Origin: Agaribacterium sp. ZY112
GTDB taxonomy: Bacteria > Pseudomonadota > Gammaproteobacteria > Pseudomonadales > Cellvibrionaceae
Assembly: GCF_041346925.1 (NCBI RefSeq)
Contig: NZ_CP166840.1
Span: forward strand, 496,001 to 560,000
Reading direction: 5' to 3'
DNA length: 64,000 bases
This document shows, piece by piece, positions 18,732 through 28,045 of this stretch (position 1 is its first letter; each line of letters begins with the position of its first letter). Below the pieces are notes generated by a model that worked only from the letters and a program-made list of their open reading frames with translations, did not search any database and was not told the DNA's origin. The translations under genes and the position numbers were made by a program.

Positions 18732-19955
18732 GTGCTAAATCAGAGCAAAGGACTGTTCGATTTAAAGCCACGCCTCCCGCGTGGCTTTAAGGCAAACCTG
18801 CTTCCTGTAGCCGGTTTGCTCTTGTCTATTTGCTCAATAACATTGGCTAGTCACAGCCACGCAAATAGTTCTACAACTAACAGTGCCGAGCAACAAGCCA
18901 AGTTCGAAGAAGTAAAGCGCAGTATTGAAGAGCTCAAACGCAGCTTAGAGCAAACAAAAAGTTCTCGCAGCGAGCTAGAAAGCGAACTTGAGAAAAACGA
19001 AAAGACAATTCAGAAGCTCAACAATAAGACCAATGATCTAAAGCAAGAGCTAGACGAAAAACAAAGCACGCTTAATGAGCTCAAGACAGAACAGGCAAGC
19101 TTAAATAAAAAAAAAAGCGAACAGAGCCTATTAGTTAAAGACTATGTCAACGCCGCGTATCGCTTAGACCAAAAAAGCGAACTACAACTGCTTCTAAACC
19201 AGCAAGATCCATCACAAGTTCAGCGCATGCTGAAGTACTATCAAAGCTTCAGCGCCAGCCGTAATGAGCTGATCAGCCGTTTTGCCAGTACCTTAAGTCG
19301 CCTGCAAGAATTAGAACCGGCTATTGCTGCTGAAACCGAACAACTGCAAACAACCTATCAAGCCCTACAACAAGAGCGCAAAAATCTACGCGCCAATCAA
19401 AAACAACGCCAGCAGACCTTAAGTAAACTGGCCAAGCAATACCAAAATCAGCAACAGCGCTTAGATGGCCTTAAAGAAGATCAGCGACGGCTCGAAACCT
19501 TATTAAGCCATGTCTACGAAGAAATTAACGCGCAAGAGCTCAATGCGAGCATCAGTAACTTTGCCCAACTACGTGGAAAACTACCCAAACCCGCCAAAGG
19601 TAAAGCGCTCAATCGCTTTGGTAAAAACCGCTCCGGCAGCCAGCTTAAGTGGCAAGGTATAGAGTTTGCCGCAGCCCACGGCAGCGATGTTATTGCAGTG
19701 CACCACGGTCAAGTGGTATTTTCCGATTACTTGCGTGGTCACGGCCTACTGTTAATCATTGATCATGGGGATGGCTACATGTCACTCTATGCTCATGCCG
19801 ATACCCTTTTTAAAGAAATTGGCGAGTGGGTGGAGTCAGGAGAGACCATCGCCCGCGTCGGCAATACCGGTGGTCGTTCCAACTCAGCTCTATACTTCGA
19901 GCTGCGCCACAATGGCAAACCAACAAACCCCAGCGCTTGGCTAAAACGAGCCTAA
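18732..19955 (+). CDS. envC: EnvC-type murein hydrolase activator
   Basis: A 407-residue exported protein: signal segment near 25-45, a long coiled coil (about 50-280), and a C-terminal LytM/M23 domain (about 310-405: GIEFAAAHGSDVIAV, DHGDGYMSLYAHA). The LytM catalytic metal ligands are degenerate, as in EnvC, which activates the amidases AmiA/AmiB at the septum instead of cutting peptidoglycan. The GTG start directly abuts the gpmI stop, with GAGG in the end of gpmI as ribosome site. A strong hairpin (18762-18790) lies in its first codons. Confidence 0.9.
   Translation: MLNQSKGLFDLKPRLPRGFKANLLPVAGLLLSICSITLASHSHANSSTTNSAEQQAKFEEVKRSIEELKRSLEQTKSSRSELESELEKNEKTIQKLNNKTNDLKQELDEKQSTLNELKTEQASLNKKKSEQSLLVKDYVNAAYRLDQKSELQLLLNQQDPSQVQRMLKYYQSFSASRNELISRFASTLSRLQELEPAIAAETEQLQTTYQALQQERKNLRANQKQRQQTLSKLAKQYQNQQQRLDGLKEDQRRLETLLSHVYEEINAQELNASISNFAQLRGKLPKPAKGKALNRFGKNRSGSQLKWQGIEFAAAHGSDVIAVHHGQVVFSDYLRGHGLLLIIDHGDGYMSLYAHADTLFKEIGEWVESGETIARVGNTGGRSNSALYFELRHNGKPTNPSAWLKRA
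18762..18790 (+). promoter_or_regulatory. Perfect hairpin at the gpmI-envC junction
   Basis: TTAAAGCCACGC (18762-18773) and GCGTGGCTTTAA (18779-18790) form a perfect 12-base-pair stem around CTCCC, within codons 11-20 of envC. There is no T-run, so it is not a standard terminator. It may modulate translation, processing or read-through between gpmI and envC. Confidence 0.6.
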
Positions 19956-19989
19956 CGCTACACAATAATAGCTATTGAGGAACGATCTC

Positions 19990-21396
19990 TTGCTCAAGCA
20001 CGTCAGCTCTTTTGTTTTACTAAGTGTTCTTAGCCTGTGCCTGCCTAGCTGGGCAGAAGAGCAAATATCTGGATCCAACGCCACCGAACAAGCGAATGAA
20101 GAAACAGATAAAGAAAAAGAACAAGTTAAAAAGCTAGAGGCCCTGCCCCTTGAAGAGCTGCGTATTTTCACCCAGGTCTACAGTGGTGTACGCGCTTCTT
20201 ATATCGACGAGATCGATGATAAGACTCTACTTGAATACGCTATTAAAGGTATTTTAAGTGAATTAGACCCTCACTCAGCCTATCTAGACGCCTCAAGTTT
20301 TGACGACCTACAAATGCAAACCACCGGTGAATTTGGCGGGCTTGGCATCGAAGTAGGTATGGAAGACGGCTACGTTAAAGTTATCTCCCCCATCGATGAC
20401 ACACCAGCTGAGCGAGCGGGCGTTGAAAGCGGTGACTTAATTATCAAACTCGATGGTGAAAGCGTAAAAGGCCTCAGCCTTGATGAAGCCATCGAACGCA
20501 TGCGTGGAGAAAAAGGCACAGACATCATCATTACCATAGTACGCGAAAGTGAAAACCAACCTTTTGACCTCACCATTACCCGCGATGTCATCAAAGTACG
20601 CAGCGTGCGTAGCGGCGTGCGTGATGAATACTACGGCTATATTCGTGTCGCCCAATTCCAACTACACACAGGCCAAGATGTTGTTGATGCTTTAGCAGAG
20701 CTACGTGAAGCCAGCCCTGACTTGCGAGGCATCATTCTCGATTTACGCAACAACCCCGGTGGTGTTCTCAGCGCCGCAGTAGATATGGTTGATGTCTTCC
20801 TCGACGGCGGCTTAGTGGTCTATACCGAGGGCCGCGTTGAAGGCAGCAACAAAAAATACTTTGCTGACAGCGGCGACTTAAGCAATGGTCTACCTATTGT
20901 TGTCTTGATTAATGATGGTTCAGCTTCGGCCTCAGAAATTGTCGCCGGCGCATTACAAGATCACGGCCGAGCTCTGGTATTGGGTACCCGCAGCTTTGGC
21001 AAGGGCTCGGTACAAAGTGTTATCCCGATCTCTGATGACCGAGCCGTCAAGCTCACTACATCCCGTTACTTCACCCCCAATGGCCGCTCAATTCAAGCCC
21101 AAGGCATTGAGCCAGACATTATTGTCGAACGCGTACGCGTAACCGCTGTTCAGCCACGTGCACGCTACACCGAAGCAGACCTAAGTGGTCATTTAGAAAA
21201 CGACAATGGCGAAGAAGAAAGCAAAGCCGAAGATAGGCCCGAAGCCGATACCGATCTGCAAAATAAAGATAGCCAGCTATATGAAGCGTTAAACCTACTT
21301 AAAGGCTTAAGCTTATTCCAGCAAAAACAAGCTCAAAAAGAAGCGGATAAAAAACCAGAGCCCGAAGCTAGCACTCATGCCAATCTCGACTCGTGA
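19990..21396 (+). CDS. ctpA: Carboxy-terminal processing protease (S41 family, CtpA)
   Basis: A 468-residue periplasmic S41 peptidase: signal peptide (LLSVLSLCLPSWA), PDZ domain (about 100-180, GGLGIEVGMEDG), then the catalytic S41 domain with RNNPGG, the nucleophile in NDGSASASEI and the lysine of SFGKGSV. I choose TTG 19990 because TGAGGA precedes it; the frame begins at 19975. C-terminal residues are charged and low-complexity. Such proteases trim periplasmic proteins and, with lipoprotein adaptors, control peptidoglycan hydrolases. Located between envC and yibQ. Confidence 0.9.
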   Translation: MLKHVSSFVLLSVLSLCLPSWAEEQISGSNATEQANEETDKEKEQVKKLEALPLEELRIFTQVYSGVRASYIDEIDDKTLLEYAIKGILSELDPHSAYLDASSFDDLQMQTTGEFGGLGIEVGMEDGYVKVISPIDDTPAERAGVESGDLIIKLDGESVKGLSLDEAIERMRGEKGTDIIITIVRESENQPFDLTITRDVIKVRSVRSGVRDEYYGYIRVAQFQLHTGQDVVDALAELREASPDLRGIILDLRNNPGGVLSAAVDMVDVFLDGGLVVYTEGRVEGSNKKYFADSGDLSNGLPIVVLINDGSASASEIVAGALQDHGRALVLGTRSFGKGSVQSVIPISDDRAVKLTTSRYFTPNGRSIQAQGIEPDIIVERVRVTAVQPRARYTEADLSGHLENDNGEEESKAEDRPEADTDLQNKDSQLYEALNLLKGLSLFQQKQAQKEADKKPEPEASTHANLDS

Positions 21397-22442
21397 TTGA
21401 CCCTATGAGCACGCTTAAGCAGCTAAGGAGTAGCTGCTTAAGCTCGGCTGTTAGCGCCCTTGTCATCGCTGTTCTTTTAGGCTGCGGTTTGAGCAGCTGT
21501 AGCCCCAAAGAACCCAAGCCGAGTCAGAGCACAAGCCCATACGAGTTTGACTATGAGCACTCCCACCAAGCTGAATACAAACCTCAAACAGAGTTAAAAC
21601 AGGAGCAATATGCACCTCCGACAACAGCCGTGTCACTCCCACTGATACCGAGTGACAGTCAAGCACCCTCCCATTCAGAAGAACTCAATGTCGATATAAC
21701 ACCCACACCCTTCAAGCAGGAAAGCGACTCAGGAAAACCAAGGATTGCCATTGTTATTGATGACCTTGGTTACAATTATCGTAACGCAGAAACGATTGCC
21801 GAACTGCCCTACGCACTAACCTTGGCCGTAATACCTGAAACGCCTTATGCCAAACAAGTAGCAGCCCTTGCCGAGAAACAACAACAAGAGCTGATCTTAC
21901 ATATCCCAATGGAGCCACTAAACCGCCCCAAGTGGGAGGATGGCCTCAGCACTCATATGCAACGAGCAGAATTCGATAGCGAGCTTAAAAATCTACTCGA
22001 TAGCGAACCGCGTATTGTTGGCGTGAATAACCACGGAGGCAGCAAACTCACTGCCGACCGCACAAGAATGGAATGGCTTATGGAAGAGCTAGCCACTCGA
22101 GATTTATATTTTTTAGATAGCCGTACCAACGCGCAAAGCCAAGGTATTTACGCCGCTCAAGCACACTACATTGCCCATAACCAGCGCGATGTCTTCCTCG
22201 ACAACCAACAAGAAGAGCAAGCCATTAGCGAACAATTTCAACTGTTAAGGAGTATTGCTAAGCGCCACGGCCAAGCTGTTGCAATAGGTCACCCCCACGA
22301 CGCCACACTTGCTGTATTACAACAAGAATTACCCGCACTTGAAGCGGAAGGCTTTGAGCTCGTATTTTGCTCTGAGCTATTAACCCGCTATACGACAAAA
22401 AACACCGACCCCCAACAAGCAAAAAATACATTAAGCCCTTAA
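21393..22442 (+). CDS. yibQ: YibQ-type divergent polysaccharide deacetylase, lipoprotein
   Basis: A 349-residue protein with a lipoprotein-like signal (LGCGLSSC), a Pro/Ser/Gln-rich linker to about residue 110, and a divergent polysaccharide deacetylase domain (IAIVIDDLGYNYRN, LILHIPMEP, GVNNHGGSKLT, FLDSRTN, IGHPHD). The GTG start overlaps the ctpA stop by four bases (translational coupling). An ATG at 21405 is an alternative. This is the fourth gene of the conserved gpmI-envC-ctpA-yibQ block. Enzyme activity is unproven in the family. Confidence 0.85.
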   Translation: MIDPMSTLKQLRSSCLSSAVSALVIAVLLGCGLSSCSPKEPKPSQSTSPYEFDYEHSHQAEYKPQTELKQEQYAPPTTAVSLPLIPSDSQAPSHSEELNVDITPTPFKQESDSGKPRIAIVIDDLGYNYRNAETIAELPYALTLAVIPETPYAKQVAALAEKQQQELILHIPMEPLNRPKWEDGLSTHMQRAEFDSELKNLLDSEPRIVGVNNHGGSKLTADRTRMEWLMEELATRDLYFLDSRTNAQSQGIYAAQAHYIAHNQRDVFLDNQQEEQAISEQFQLLRSIAKRHGQAVAIGHPHDATLAVLQQELPALEAEGFELVFCSELLTRYTTKNTDPQQAKNTLSP

Positions 22443-22738
22443 AAAGCTCTCTCTGCATACATATTGGAATAAGCTCAAGCAGTTTTTAGAATACTTTAAA
22501 CTGTGCAAAAGCTAAGTTTTATGCCAAGCTTAAACACTCTTGTTTCTGGCTAACGCAAACACTATAGTAGCCGCAGTTGCAAACAGGATTGAGCATTTAT
22601 TGCGCAACACAATGAGACTTAATTCAAACTATGGCTCATTGGGACCATCTAGGATGAGATGGCCAATAGAATGAAGCGATATAAACCGCTTCGAAACCAC
22701 AACAAGCATTAGGGATAGCCCTGCTACTGAGGTGTCAT
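22443..22738. other. Intergenic region yibQ-small ORF
   Basis: About 295 bases with no supported gene and no clear terminator. It must contain the promoter for the 71-residue protein at 22739, which has GAGGTGTCAT directly before its ATG. Confidence 0.35.
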
Positions 22739-22954
22739 ATGAACCGTACAGGTGAAAGCAATACAACTACCGACAATCGTTCTAGCCGTTTTTTCCAAGA
22801 AGGCGCGTACTGGTATTACAACACCAGAGAAGGTGTTGCAATTGGTCCTTTTGACTCATTAAGTGAAGCCGAAACAGGCGCGAGTGACTTTATCGACTTC
22901 ATTATGCACGCAGAGCCTAAAGTCAGCGAAACGCTAAGTAGCTACGCAGCATAA
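22739..22954 (+). CDS. Small conserved protein, DUF6316-like
   Basis: A 71-residue soluble protein with the pattern RFFQEGAYWYYNTREGVAIGPFDSL, which I associate with the small uncharacterised DUF6316 family found in pseudomonads and relatives. No membrane helix or catalytic motif. The start is supported by GAGGTGTC before ATG. It is followed by a double hairpin terminator and convergent with hisF. Confidence 0.65.
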   Translation: MNRTGESNTTTDNRSSRFFQEGAYWYYNTREGVAIGPFDSLSEAETGASDFIDFIMHAEPKVSETLSSYAA

Positions 22955-22971
22955 ACAAAAAAGAATAATTA

Positions 22972-23028
22972 GCCTCTAAGCTCTTCTAGCTTAGAGGCAC
23001 AAAAAAGGCCCCGAGGGGGCCTTTTTTT
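22972..23028 (+). terminator. Tandem terminator hairpins between small ORF and hisF
   Basis: First hairpin GCCTCTAAGCT...AGCTTAGAGGC (22972-22998). The second is an A6 run, GGCCCC, GAG, GGGGCC and a T7 run (23001-23028). The second can act in both directions and so also serves hisF. Confidence 0.9.
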
Positions 23029-23048
23029 ATAGCATTCAAAACGCTTTG

Positions 23049-23822
23049 CTATAAACGCACTTCAATACCGCGCTCAACCATACGAGCCTTTGCCTCAGCC
23101 ACAGTATATTCACCAAAGTGAAAGATGCTTGCCGCTAATACCGCATCAGCACCCGCAAGATCGACACCATCAGCCAAGTGATCAAGATTACCAACTCCGC
23201 CAGAGGCAATCACAGGCACATCGACAGCATCAACCACGGCCTTAGTTAGCTCGATGTCATAGCCATTTTTAGTGCCATCGCCATCCATGCTTGTAAGTAG
23301 GATTTCACCGGCGCCGTAAGCGGCCATACGCTCAGCCCACTCAACGGCATCAATGCCAGTAGGCTTACGACCACCGTGAGTAAAGATCTCCCAGCGACCA
23401 GGCTCACCCTCTTTACTGACTCGTCGCGCATCAATAGCCACAACAATACATTGAGCACCAAAGCGCTCAGACGCTTCACGCACAAACTCCGGGCGCTTCA
23501 CCGCAGCAGAGTTAATCCCTACTTTGTCTGCCCCAGCATTAAGCATGGTTCGTATATCACTAAGCTCACGAATACCTCCGCCAACGGTAAGGGGGATAAA
23601 CACTTCCGCCGCAATACGCTCTACAGTGTGCACCGTAGTATCACGCCCCTCATGCGTGGCAGTGATGTCGAGAAAAGTAATTTCATCTGCACCAGCGTCG
23701 TTATAGCGTTTAGCGACCTCAACTGGGTCACCCGCATCGCGAATATCGACAAACTGTACACCTTTAACAACACGGCCGTTGTCGACATCAAGACAGGGGA
23801 TGATGCGTTTTGCCAAGCTCAT
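23049..23822 (-). CDS. hisF: Imidazole glycerol phosphate synthase, cyclase subunit
   Basis: A 257-residue TIM barrel. The catalytic Asp of [13 protein letters not shown] and the second phosphate motif region (GGVGNLDHL) are intact, as is the [10 protein letters not shown] turn. With HisH it converts PRFAR to IGP and AICAR in histidine synthesis. Last gene of the hisB-hisH-hisA-hisF operon, 2 bases after hisA, followed by a bidirectional terminator. Confidence 0.97.
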   Translation of the reverse strand: MSLAKRIIPCLDVDNGRVVKGVQFVDIRDAGDPVEVAKRYNDAGADEITFLDITATHEGRDTTVHTVERIAAEVFIPLTVGGGIRELSDIRTMLNAGADKVGINSAAVKRPEFVREASERFGAQCIVVAIDARRVSKEGEPGRWEIFTHGGRKPTGIDAVEWAERMAAYGAGEILLTSMDGDGTKNGYDIELTKAVVDAVDVPVIASGGVGNLDHLADGVDLAGADAVLAASIFHFGEYTVAEAKARMVERGIEVRL

Positions 23823-23824
23823 AA

Positions 23825-24562
23825 TTAGCCCTCTGCGTTGTCGCAGTAAGTCTGTGCTTCGGCAACATCAAGCGTGCCTTCGTAGATAGCACGACCGGTA
23901 ATCGCGCCGCTAATACCGCGAGCGCTAACAGCGCTTAGGGCTTTGATGTCATCCATATTGGTAATACCACCTGAAGCAATCACAGGAATGCTTGAAGCCT
24001 CGGCCATAGCTAAAGTCGCTTCAACATTAACCCCTTGCATCATGCCATCTCGGGCAATATCGGTATAAACAATTTCATTCACACCATCTTGCTCAAATCG
24101 CTTAGCCAGCTCCGTCGCCTTAACATTGCTCACTTCGGCCCAACCGTCCGTTGCAACAAGACCATCTTTTGCATCCAGCCCAACAATAATATGGCCGGCA
24201 AACTGCTTACACATTTGCGTCACAAACTCAGGCTCTTTAACAGCCTTAGTGCCAATAATAAGGTAGTTAACACCTGCATTTAGGTAGTACTCGATGGTTT
24301 CAGCACTGCGAATACCACCGCCTATTTGAATAGGTAAATCGGGATAAGCCTTAGAAATAGAGGTAACAATGTCACCATTAACAGGCTTACCATCAAAGGC
24401 GCCGTTAAGATCGACCAAATGAAGTCGTCGACATCCAGCATCAACCCAGCGTGCCGCCATAGAAACAGGATCATCAGAAAAAACGGTGCTGTCGTCCATC
24501 AAACCCTGGCGCAAGCGTACACAAGCGCCGTCTTTAAGATCGATTGCGGGGATAATTAGCAT
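23825..24562 (-). CDS. hisA: ProFAR isomerase
   Basis: A 245-residue TIM-barrel isomerase, exactly the usual length when started at ATG 24562 ([12 protein letters not shown]), which has AGGTAG upstream; the open frame extends falsely to 24649. Catalytic Asp in AIDLKDG and Asp in TDIARDGM are present. It catalyses the fourth step of histidine synthesis. About 108 bases separate it from hisH. Confidence 0.97.
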   Translation of the reverse strand: MLIIPAIDLKDGACVRLRQGLMDDSTVFSDDPVSMAARWVDAGCRRLHLVDLNGAFDGKPVNGDIVTSISKAYPDLPIQIGGGIRSAETIEYYLNAGVNYLIIGTKAVKEPEFVTQMCKQFAGHIIVGLDAKDGLVATDGWAEVSNVKATELAKRFEQDGVNEIVYTDIARDGMMQGVNVEATLAMAEASSIPVIASGGITNMDDIKALSAVSARGISGAITGRAIYEGTLDVAEAQTYCDNAEG

Positions 24563-24670
24563 ATTACTACCTATAAATGTAAGAGCTGGCTCAAGTAAGA
24601 AACTGCAGTTAAACCGAGATTCGTCGAGCCACAGGGCGAAGAACAACACACCCTTAGTTTGTTAACGAGC

Positions 24671-25327
24671 TTAGAACTTACCGTCCCAAGCAACAAAATT
24701 CTTTAATAGCTGCAAGCCTGCATCGTGGCTTTTCTCAGGGTGAAACTGAGTTGCAAATACATTGCCTTTAGCAACTGCGGTGGTGAAACCCAAACCGTAG
24801 TGGCTGCGACCACTTTCTATGCCTTGCTGTTGCAAGTGGACAAAATAGCTATGAACAAAATAAAAACGGCAGTTATTCTCTATGCCTTGCCACATAGGGT
24901 GATCAAGTACTTGCTCAACTTGGTTCCAGCCCATATGAGGTACTTTTAATTTGCTTTGTGCTGAACTTGCTTGGAATACATCGTTATTACTGAAAAATTC
25001 AACACTTCCATCGAAGTGGCCCAAGCAGTCAATACCACCATTTTCTTCGCTGCGTTGCATTAAAGCTTGCATGCCAACACAAATCGCAAGTAAAGGTTTA
25101 CCGCTAGCAATCTCATCAGCTACAAGCTTGTCAAAACCAAGCCGACGAATTTCAGCCATACAATCACGAATAGCACCCACACCAGGAAAGATAACTCGAT
25201 CGGCGCGTTTAACAACCTCGTGATCCGCCGTTACCTGCACATCAACATCTGGCGCAACTCTGTGTAAAGCAGAGGCAACTGAATGTAGGTTACCCATGCC
25301 GTAATCGATGATAGCTACACTACTCAT
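24671..25327 (-). CDS. hisH: Imidazole glycerol phosphate synthase, glutaminase subunit
   Basis: A 218-residue class I glutamine amidotransferase: [11 protein letters not shown] start, nucleophile in [10 protein letters not shown], and the His/Glu pair in FHPEKS. It supplies ammonia to HisF. The start overlaps the hisB stop by four bases, giving translational coupling. Confidence 0.97.
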   Translation of the reverse strand: MSSVAIIDYGMGNLHSVASALHRVAPDVDVQVTADHEVVKRADRVIFPGVGAIRDCMAEIRRLGFDKLVADEIASGKPLLAICVGMQALMQRSEENGGIDCLGHFDGSVEFFSNNDVFQASSAQSKLKVPHMGWNQVEQVLDHPMWQGIENNCRFYFVHSYFVHLQQQGIESGRSHYGLGFTTAVAKGNVFATQFHPEKSHDAGLQLLKNFVAWDGKF

Positions 25328-25917
25328 AGCGTACCTTTAGTAGAAGGCATTACATCGCCTAAACGCTCATCGCGAGCCATTGCCATACGCAAGGCACGAC
25401 CAAAAGCCTTAAAGACCGTTTCCGCTTGATGATGAGCGTTATCACCACGCAAGTTATCGATGTGCAAAGTCACCTGAGCGTGATTAACAAAACCACGGAA
25501 AAACTCCAAAAACAACTCAGTATCAAAATTGCCAATACGCTTTTGAGTAAATGGAATATCCATCTCAAGCCCAGGGCGACCACTAAAGTCGATCACAACT
25601 CGCGAGAGAGAGCCATCTAAAGGCACATATGAATGGCCATAACGCACGATGCCTTTTTTGTTGCCCAACGCTTCGTTGATAGCCTTACCAAAGGTAATGC
25701 CGATATCTTCAACGGTATGGTGATCATCAATATAGGTATCTCCCTTGCAGAACACGTCCATATCAATCAGGCCGTGACGCGCAATTTGATCCATCATGTG
25801 CTCTAAAAAAGGCACACCCGTATCAAATTTTGCATTACCAGTACCGTCGAGATTTAACTCAACTTTAATCTGGGTCTCAAGAGTGTCACGACTAACAGTC
25901 GCGGTACGTGCGCTCAT
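25324..25917 (-). CDS. hisB: Imidazoleglycerol-phosphate dehydratase
   Basis: A 197-residue monofunctional HisB (no phosphatase half), as in pseudomonads. Metal-binding motifs [11 protein letters not shown] and [12 protein letters not shown] are intact. It is the first gene of the hisB-H-A-F operon. The promoter should lie within 25918-26080. Confidence 0.96.
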   Translation of the reverse strand: MSARTATVSRDTLETQIKVELNLDGTGNAKFDTGVPFLEHMMDQIARHGLIDMDVFCKGDTYIDDHHTVEDIGITFGKAINEALGNKKGIVRYGHSYVPLDGSLSRVVIDFSGRPGLEMDIPFTQKRIGNFDTELFLEFFRGFVNHAQVTLHIDNLRGDNAHHQAETVFKAFGRALRMAMARDERLGDVMPSTKGTL

Positions 25918-26085
25918 GGAACTTACTCAAACAGTGGGAAAGGCGCGAATTATAGCCTGTTGCGCCAAGTCCTTCACACTGTTTTATTTAGCTTGTTAGG
26001 CAAAAATGCTCTTGTCTTTGGGCACTAGCTTAAGCACCTTCTGATTAGGCTTATAGACAATGTCCACTTAAACCCGTGCGTGAAA

Positions 26086-26126
26086 TTGATACGCATCAAA
26101 ATGGCAAGCCCATGTGGGAGTAAAGT
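26086..26126 (+). promoter_or_regulatory. FNR/Anr-type box and -10 before a small membrane protein
   Basis: TTGATACGCATCAA at 26086-26099 is a perfect match to the FNR/Anr consensus TTGAT-N4-ATCAA. A -10-like TAAAGT sits at 26121-26126, placing the box centre about 41 bases before a start site near 26133, the classic class II activation geometry. The next ATG is 26163. Confidence 0.7.
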
Positions 26127-26162
26127 AGCACTCAAGCAATCAAAGAACTTGAGACGCACAAA

Positions 26163-26297
26163 ATGAATGAAGTCGTATTTGTGTCTACATTAGGCATGAC
26201 GATAAGCATGGTTGGCATTGCCACCATTGGTCTTATTGGTGGCGCATTATTGTATTACTGCGAGAAAGTCGCAGCGAAAAAGCGCCCGGCTCACTGA
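26163..26297 (+). CDS. 44-residue membrane protein behind FNR/Anr box
   Basis: ATG 26163 to TGA 26295-26297 encodes 44 residues: a short polar start, one long hydrophobic glycine-rich helix (about residues 7-33, ending LLYYCEK) and a basic tail (KKRPAH). The ribosome site is weak. I do not recognise the family. The perfect FNR/Anr box upstream suggests induction at low oxygen, and small single-helix proteins of this kind can be subunits of respiratory complexes, which is inference only. Confidence 0.6.
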   Translation: MNEVVFVSTLGMTISMVGIATIGLIGGALLYYCEKVAAKKRPAH

Positions 26298-26754
26298 CCC
26301 CTCGGTAGGTGCTCCATCTCTCACCTACCCTCGGCATCGAAGGATGCCATGGGCGCAGGATGCGCCCACCTTTTGCGGTCTATTGCACCACGCAGAGTTT
26401 AACTGCGTCAGATTGGCAATAGTCCCCGGGCTCTGCCCGCTTCGAAGACCTCAAACTAGAGGCGAAGCGGTTATGTGGAGCCTATATATTTGGCCACGGC
26501 GCTTCACGCCGCTGTCGTCATCTGCCTGACGGGATCTTAGCCGACCGATCAGGCTCTTTAACGGTGAACTCGAGCAACTTGTTCTGATTGAAGCTCTCAC
26601 GGGTAAAGCTCGGTTCACCGCTACTTTTGTAACCCCTCATCTCACTGACCAACATCAGCCAATACTCACACCAGTATCTTTATAGCGCTTAAGCCAACTT
26701 GTTCTTAGGCTTAGGCTATGCGACCCTGTTGTCCTATCTATTTGTACACGCAAC
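26298..26754. repeat. Hairpin-dense non-coding region
   Basis: About 450 bases without a credible gene but with at least five inverted repeats: GGTAGGTG/CACCTACC (26304-26329), GGCATC-GAAG-GATGCC (26333-26348), GGGCGC-AGGAT-GCGCCC (26351-26367), CCGCTTCG...CGAAGCGG with inner CCTC/GAGG (26437-26470), and CGGTGAAC...GTTCACCG with inner CGAGC/GCTCG (26562-26620). It could be a structured RNA, a REP/BIME-like repeat cluster or a non-autonomous mobile element. The first hairpin may also terminate the small gene. Confidence 0.6.
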
Positions 26755-28044
26755 ATGAATAGCACAACCCACATAAATACAAAAAGCATCGCGCCCAAAT
26801 CCAAAGCCTTACGTATTGCCTTATTGGGCTACCGCAGTGACCCCTTTGTTGGCGGCCAAGGTATTTATTTACATTACCTTAGCCGCGCCTTAACCGAACA
26901 GGGCCACCATTTAACCGTTTTTAGTGGTCCACCTTATCCTGTATTAGATAAAGGAATCCGGCTAATAAAAGTGCCAAGCCTCGATTTATACGCCAAAGAA
27001 AAGCCACTGCGTTCGCTGCGTCTTAAACACTTATTGTCATTTACCGACCTGTACGAATGGTGGAGCAAACTCAGTGGCAGCTTCGCCGAGCCTTACTGCT
27101 TTGGCCGACGCATCAATAAACTTATACACGCAGGCGACTTTGATATTGTTCACGACAACCAAAGCCTTGCCAGCGCCTTGCTGAATTTAGAAAAAAAAGG
27201 TCTTAAAGTTGTCAGCACTATTCACCACCCCATACATAGAGACCGCGATATTGCGCTAGCAGAAACTGATGATAAAGGCTGGCGAACTTTAATTAAGCGC
27301 TGGTATAGCTTCTTGAGCATGCAAGAAAAAGTCGCTCTAAAACTTAAGCACATCATCACTGTTAGCCAGCAAAGTCAGGAAGATATAAACACTTTTTTTC
27401 AACGCCCCCACAAACAAACCAAAGTTATTTTTAATGGGGTAGATACCGAGCTGTTTAAACCCGGAGCAGAACAAAATAGTGTTCAACTTCAAACAGCGCC
27501 ATCCTTATTGGTCACTAGCTCTAGCGACCAAGCACTTAAGGGCATCAAAAGTTTATTTGAGGCACTCGCTCTACTTGTTAAAAACTTCCCTTCTCTGACA
27601 CTACACATGGTGGGTGAATTAAAAAAAGGAGGCGCAAATGAAAAACTACTCAATACACTTCAACTTCAAAATCATATTATTTTTCACCAGCGTCTAAGTA
27701 CCGAAGAATTAGTGCAGCTCTACAATCAAAGCACCGTCGTTGTCTGCCCTTCTATTTATGAAGGTTTTGGCTTACCTGCAGCCGAAGCAATGGCCTGTGG
27801 CCGAGCCATTGTTAGCAGCGATGGCGGCGCACTACCAGAAGTCATCGGTCAAGCGGGCTTGATTTATAAAGCCGGGGATAGCCCTGCTTTGGCAAAGTCA
27901 ATTAAACGCCTACTGCAAGATCAAGAATTACGCACACAACTAGAAAAAAAGGCTCGCTTAAGAGCCGTAAGCACATTTAGTTGGCAACAAGTGGCGCATG
28001 AACTTAACCATTACTACCAACACCAGGTGATGGCGCTAGATTAA
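26755..28044 (+). CDS. Family-4-type (GT-B) glycosyltransferase
   Basis: A 429-residue glycosyltransferase with an N-terminal acceptor domain (ALLGYRSDPFVGGQGIYLHYLSRAL) and a C-terminal donor domain with the E-x7-E motif in YEGFGLPAAEAMACG and SSDGGALPEVIG. It transfers a sugar from a nucleotide donor; acceptor unknown. First gene of a tight operon with a methyltransferase and a cyclase-like protein. No good ribosome site before ATG 26755. Confidence 0.85.
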   Translation: MNSTTHINTKSIAPKSKALRIALLGYRSDPFVGGQGIYLHYLSRALTEQGHHLTVFSGPPYPVLDKGIRLIKVPSLDLYAKEKPLRSLRLKHLLSFTDLYEWWSKLSGSFAEPYCFGRRINKLIHAGDFDIVHDNQSLASALLNLEKKGLKVVSTIHHPIHRDRDIALAETDDKGWRTLIKRWYSFLSMQEKVALKLKHIITVSQQSQEDINTFFQRPHKQTKVIFNGVDTELFKPGAEQNSVQLQTAPSLLVTSSSDQALKGIKSLFEALALLVKNFPSLTLHMVGELKKGGANEKLLNTLQLQNHIIFHQRLSTEELVQLYNQSTVVVCPSIYEGFGLPAAEAMACGRAIVSSDGGALPEVIGQAGLIYKAGDSPALAKSIKRLLQDQELRTQLEKKARLRAVSTFSWQQVAHELNHYYQHQVMALD

Positions 28045-28045
28045 A

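Noticed and set aside
26212..26529. 105-codon plus-strand frame
   Set aside because: It starts at TTG inside the small membrane gene, crosses several hairpins and has no protein-like pattern.
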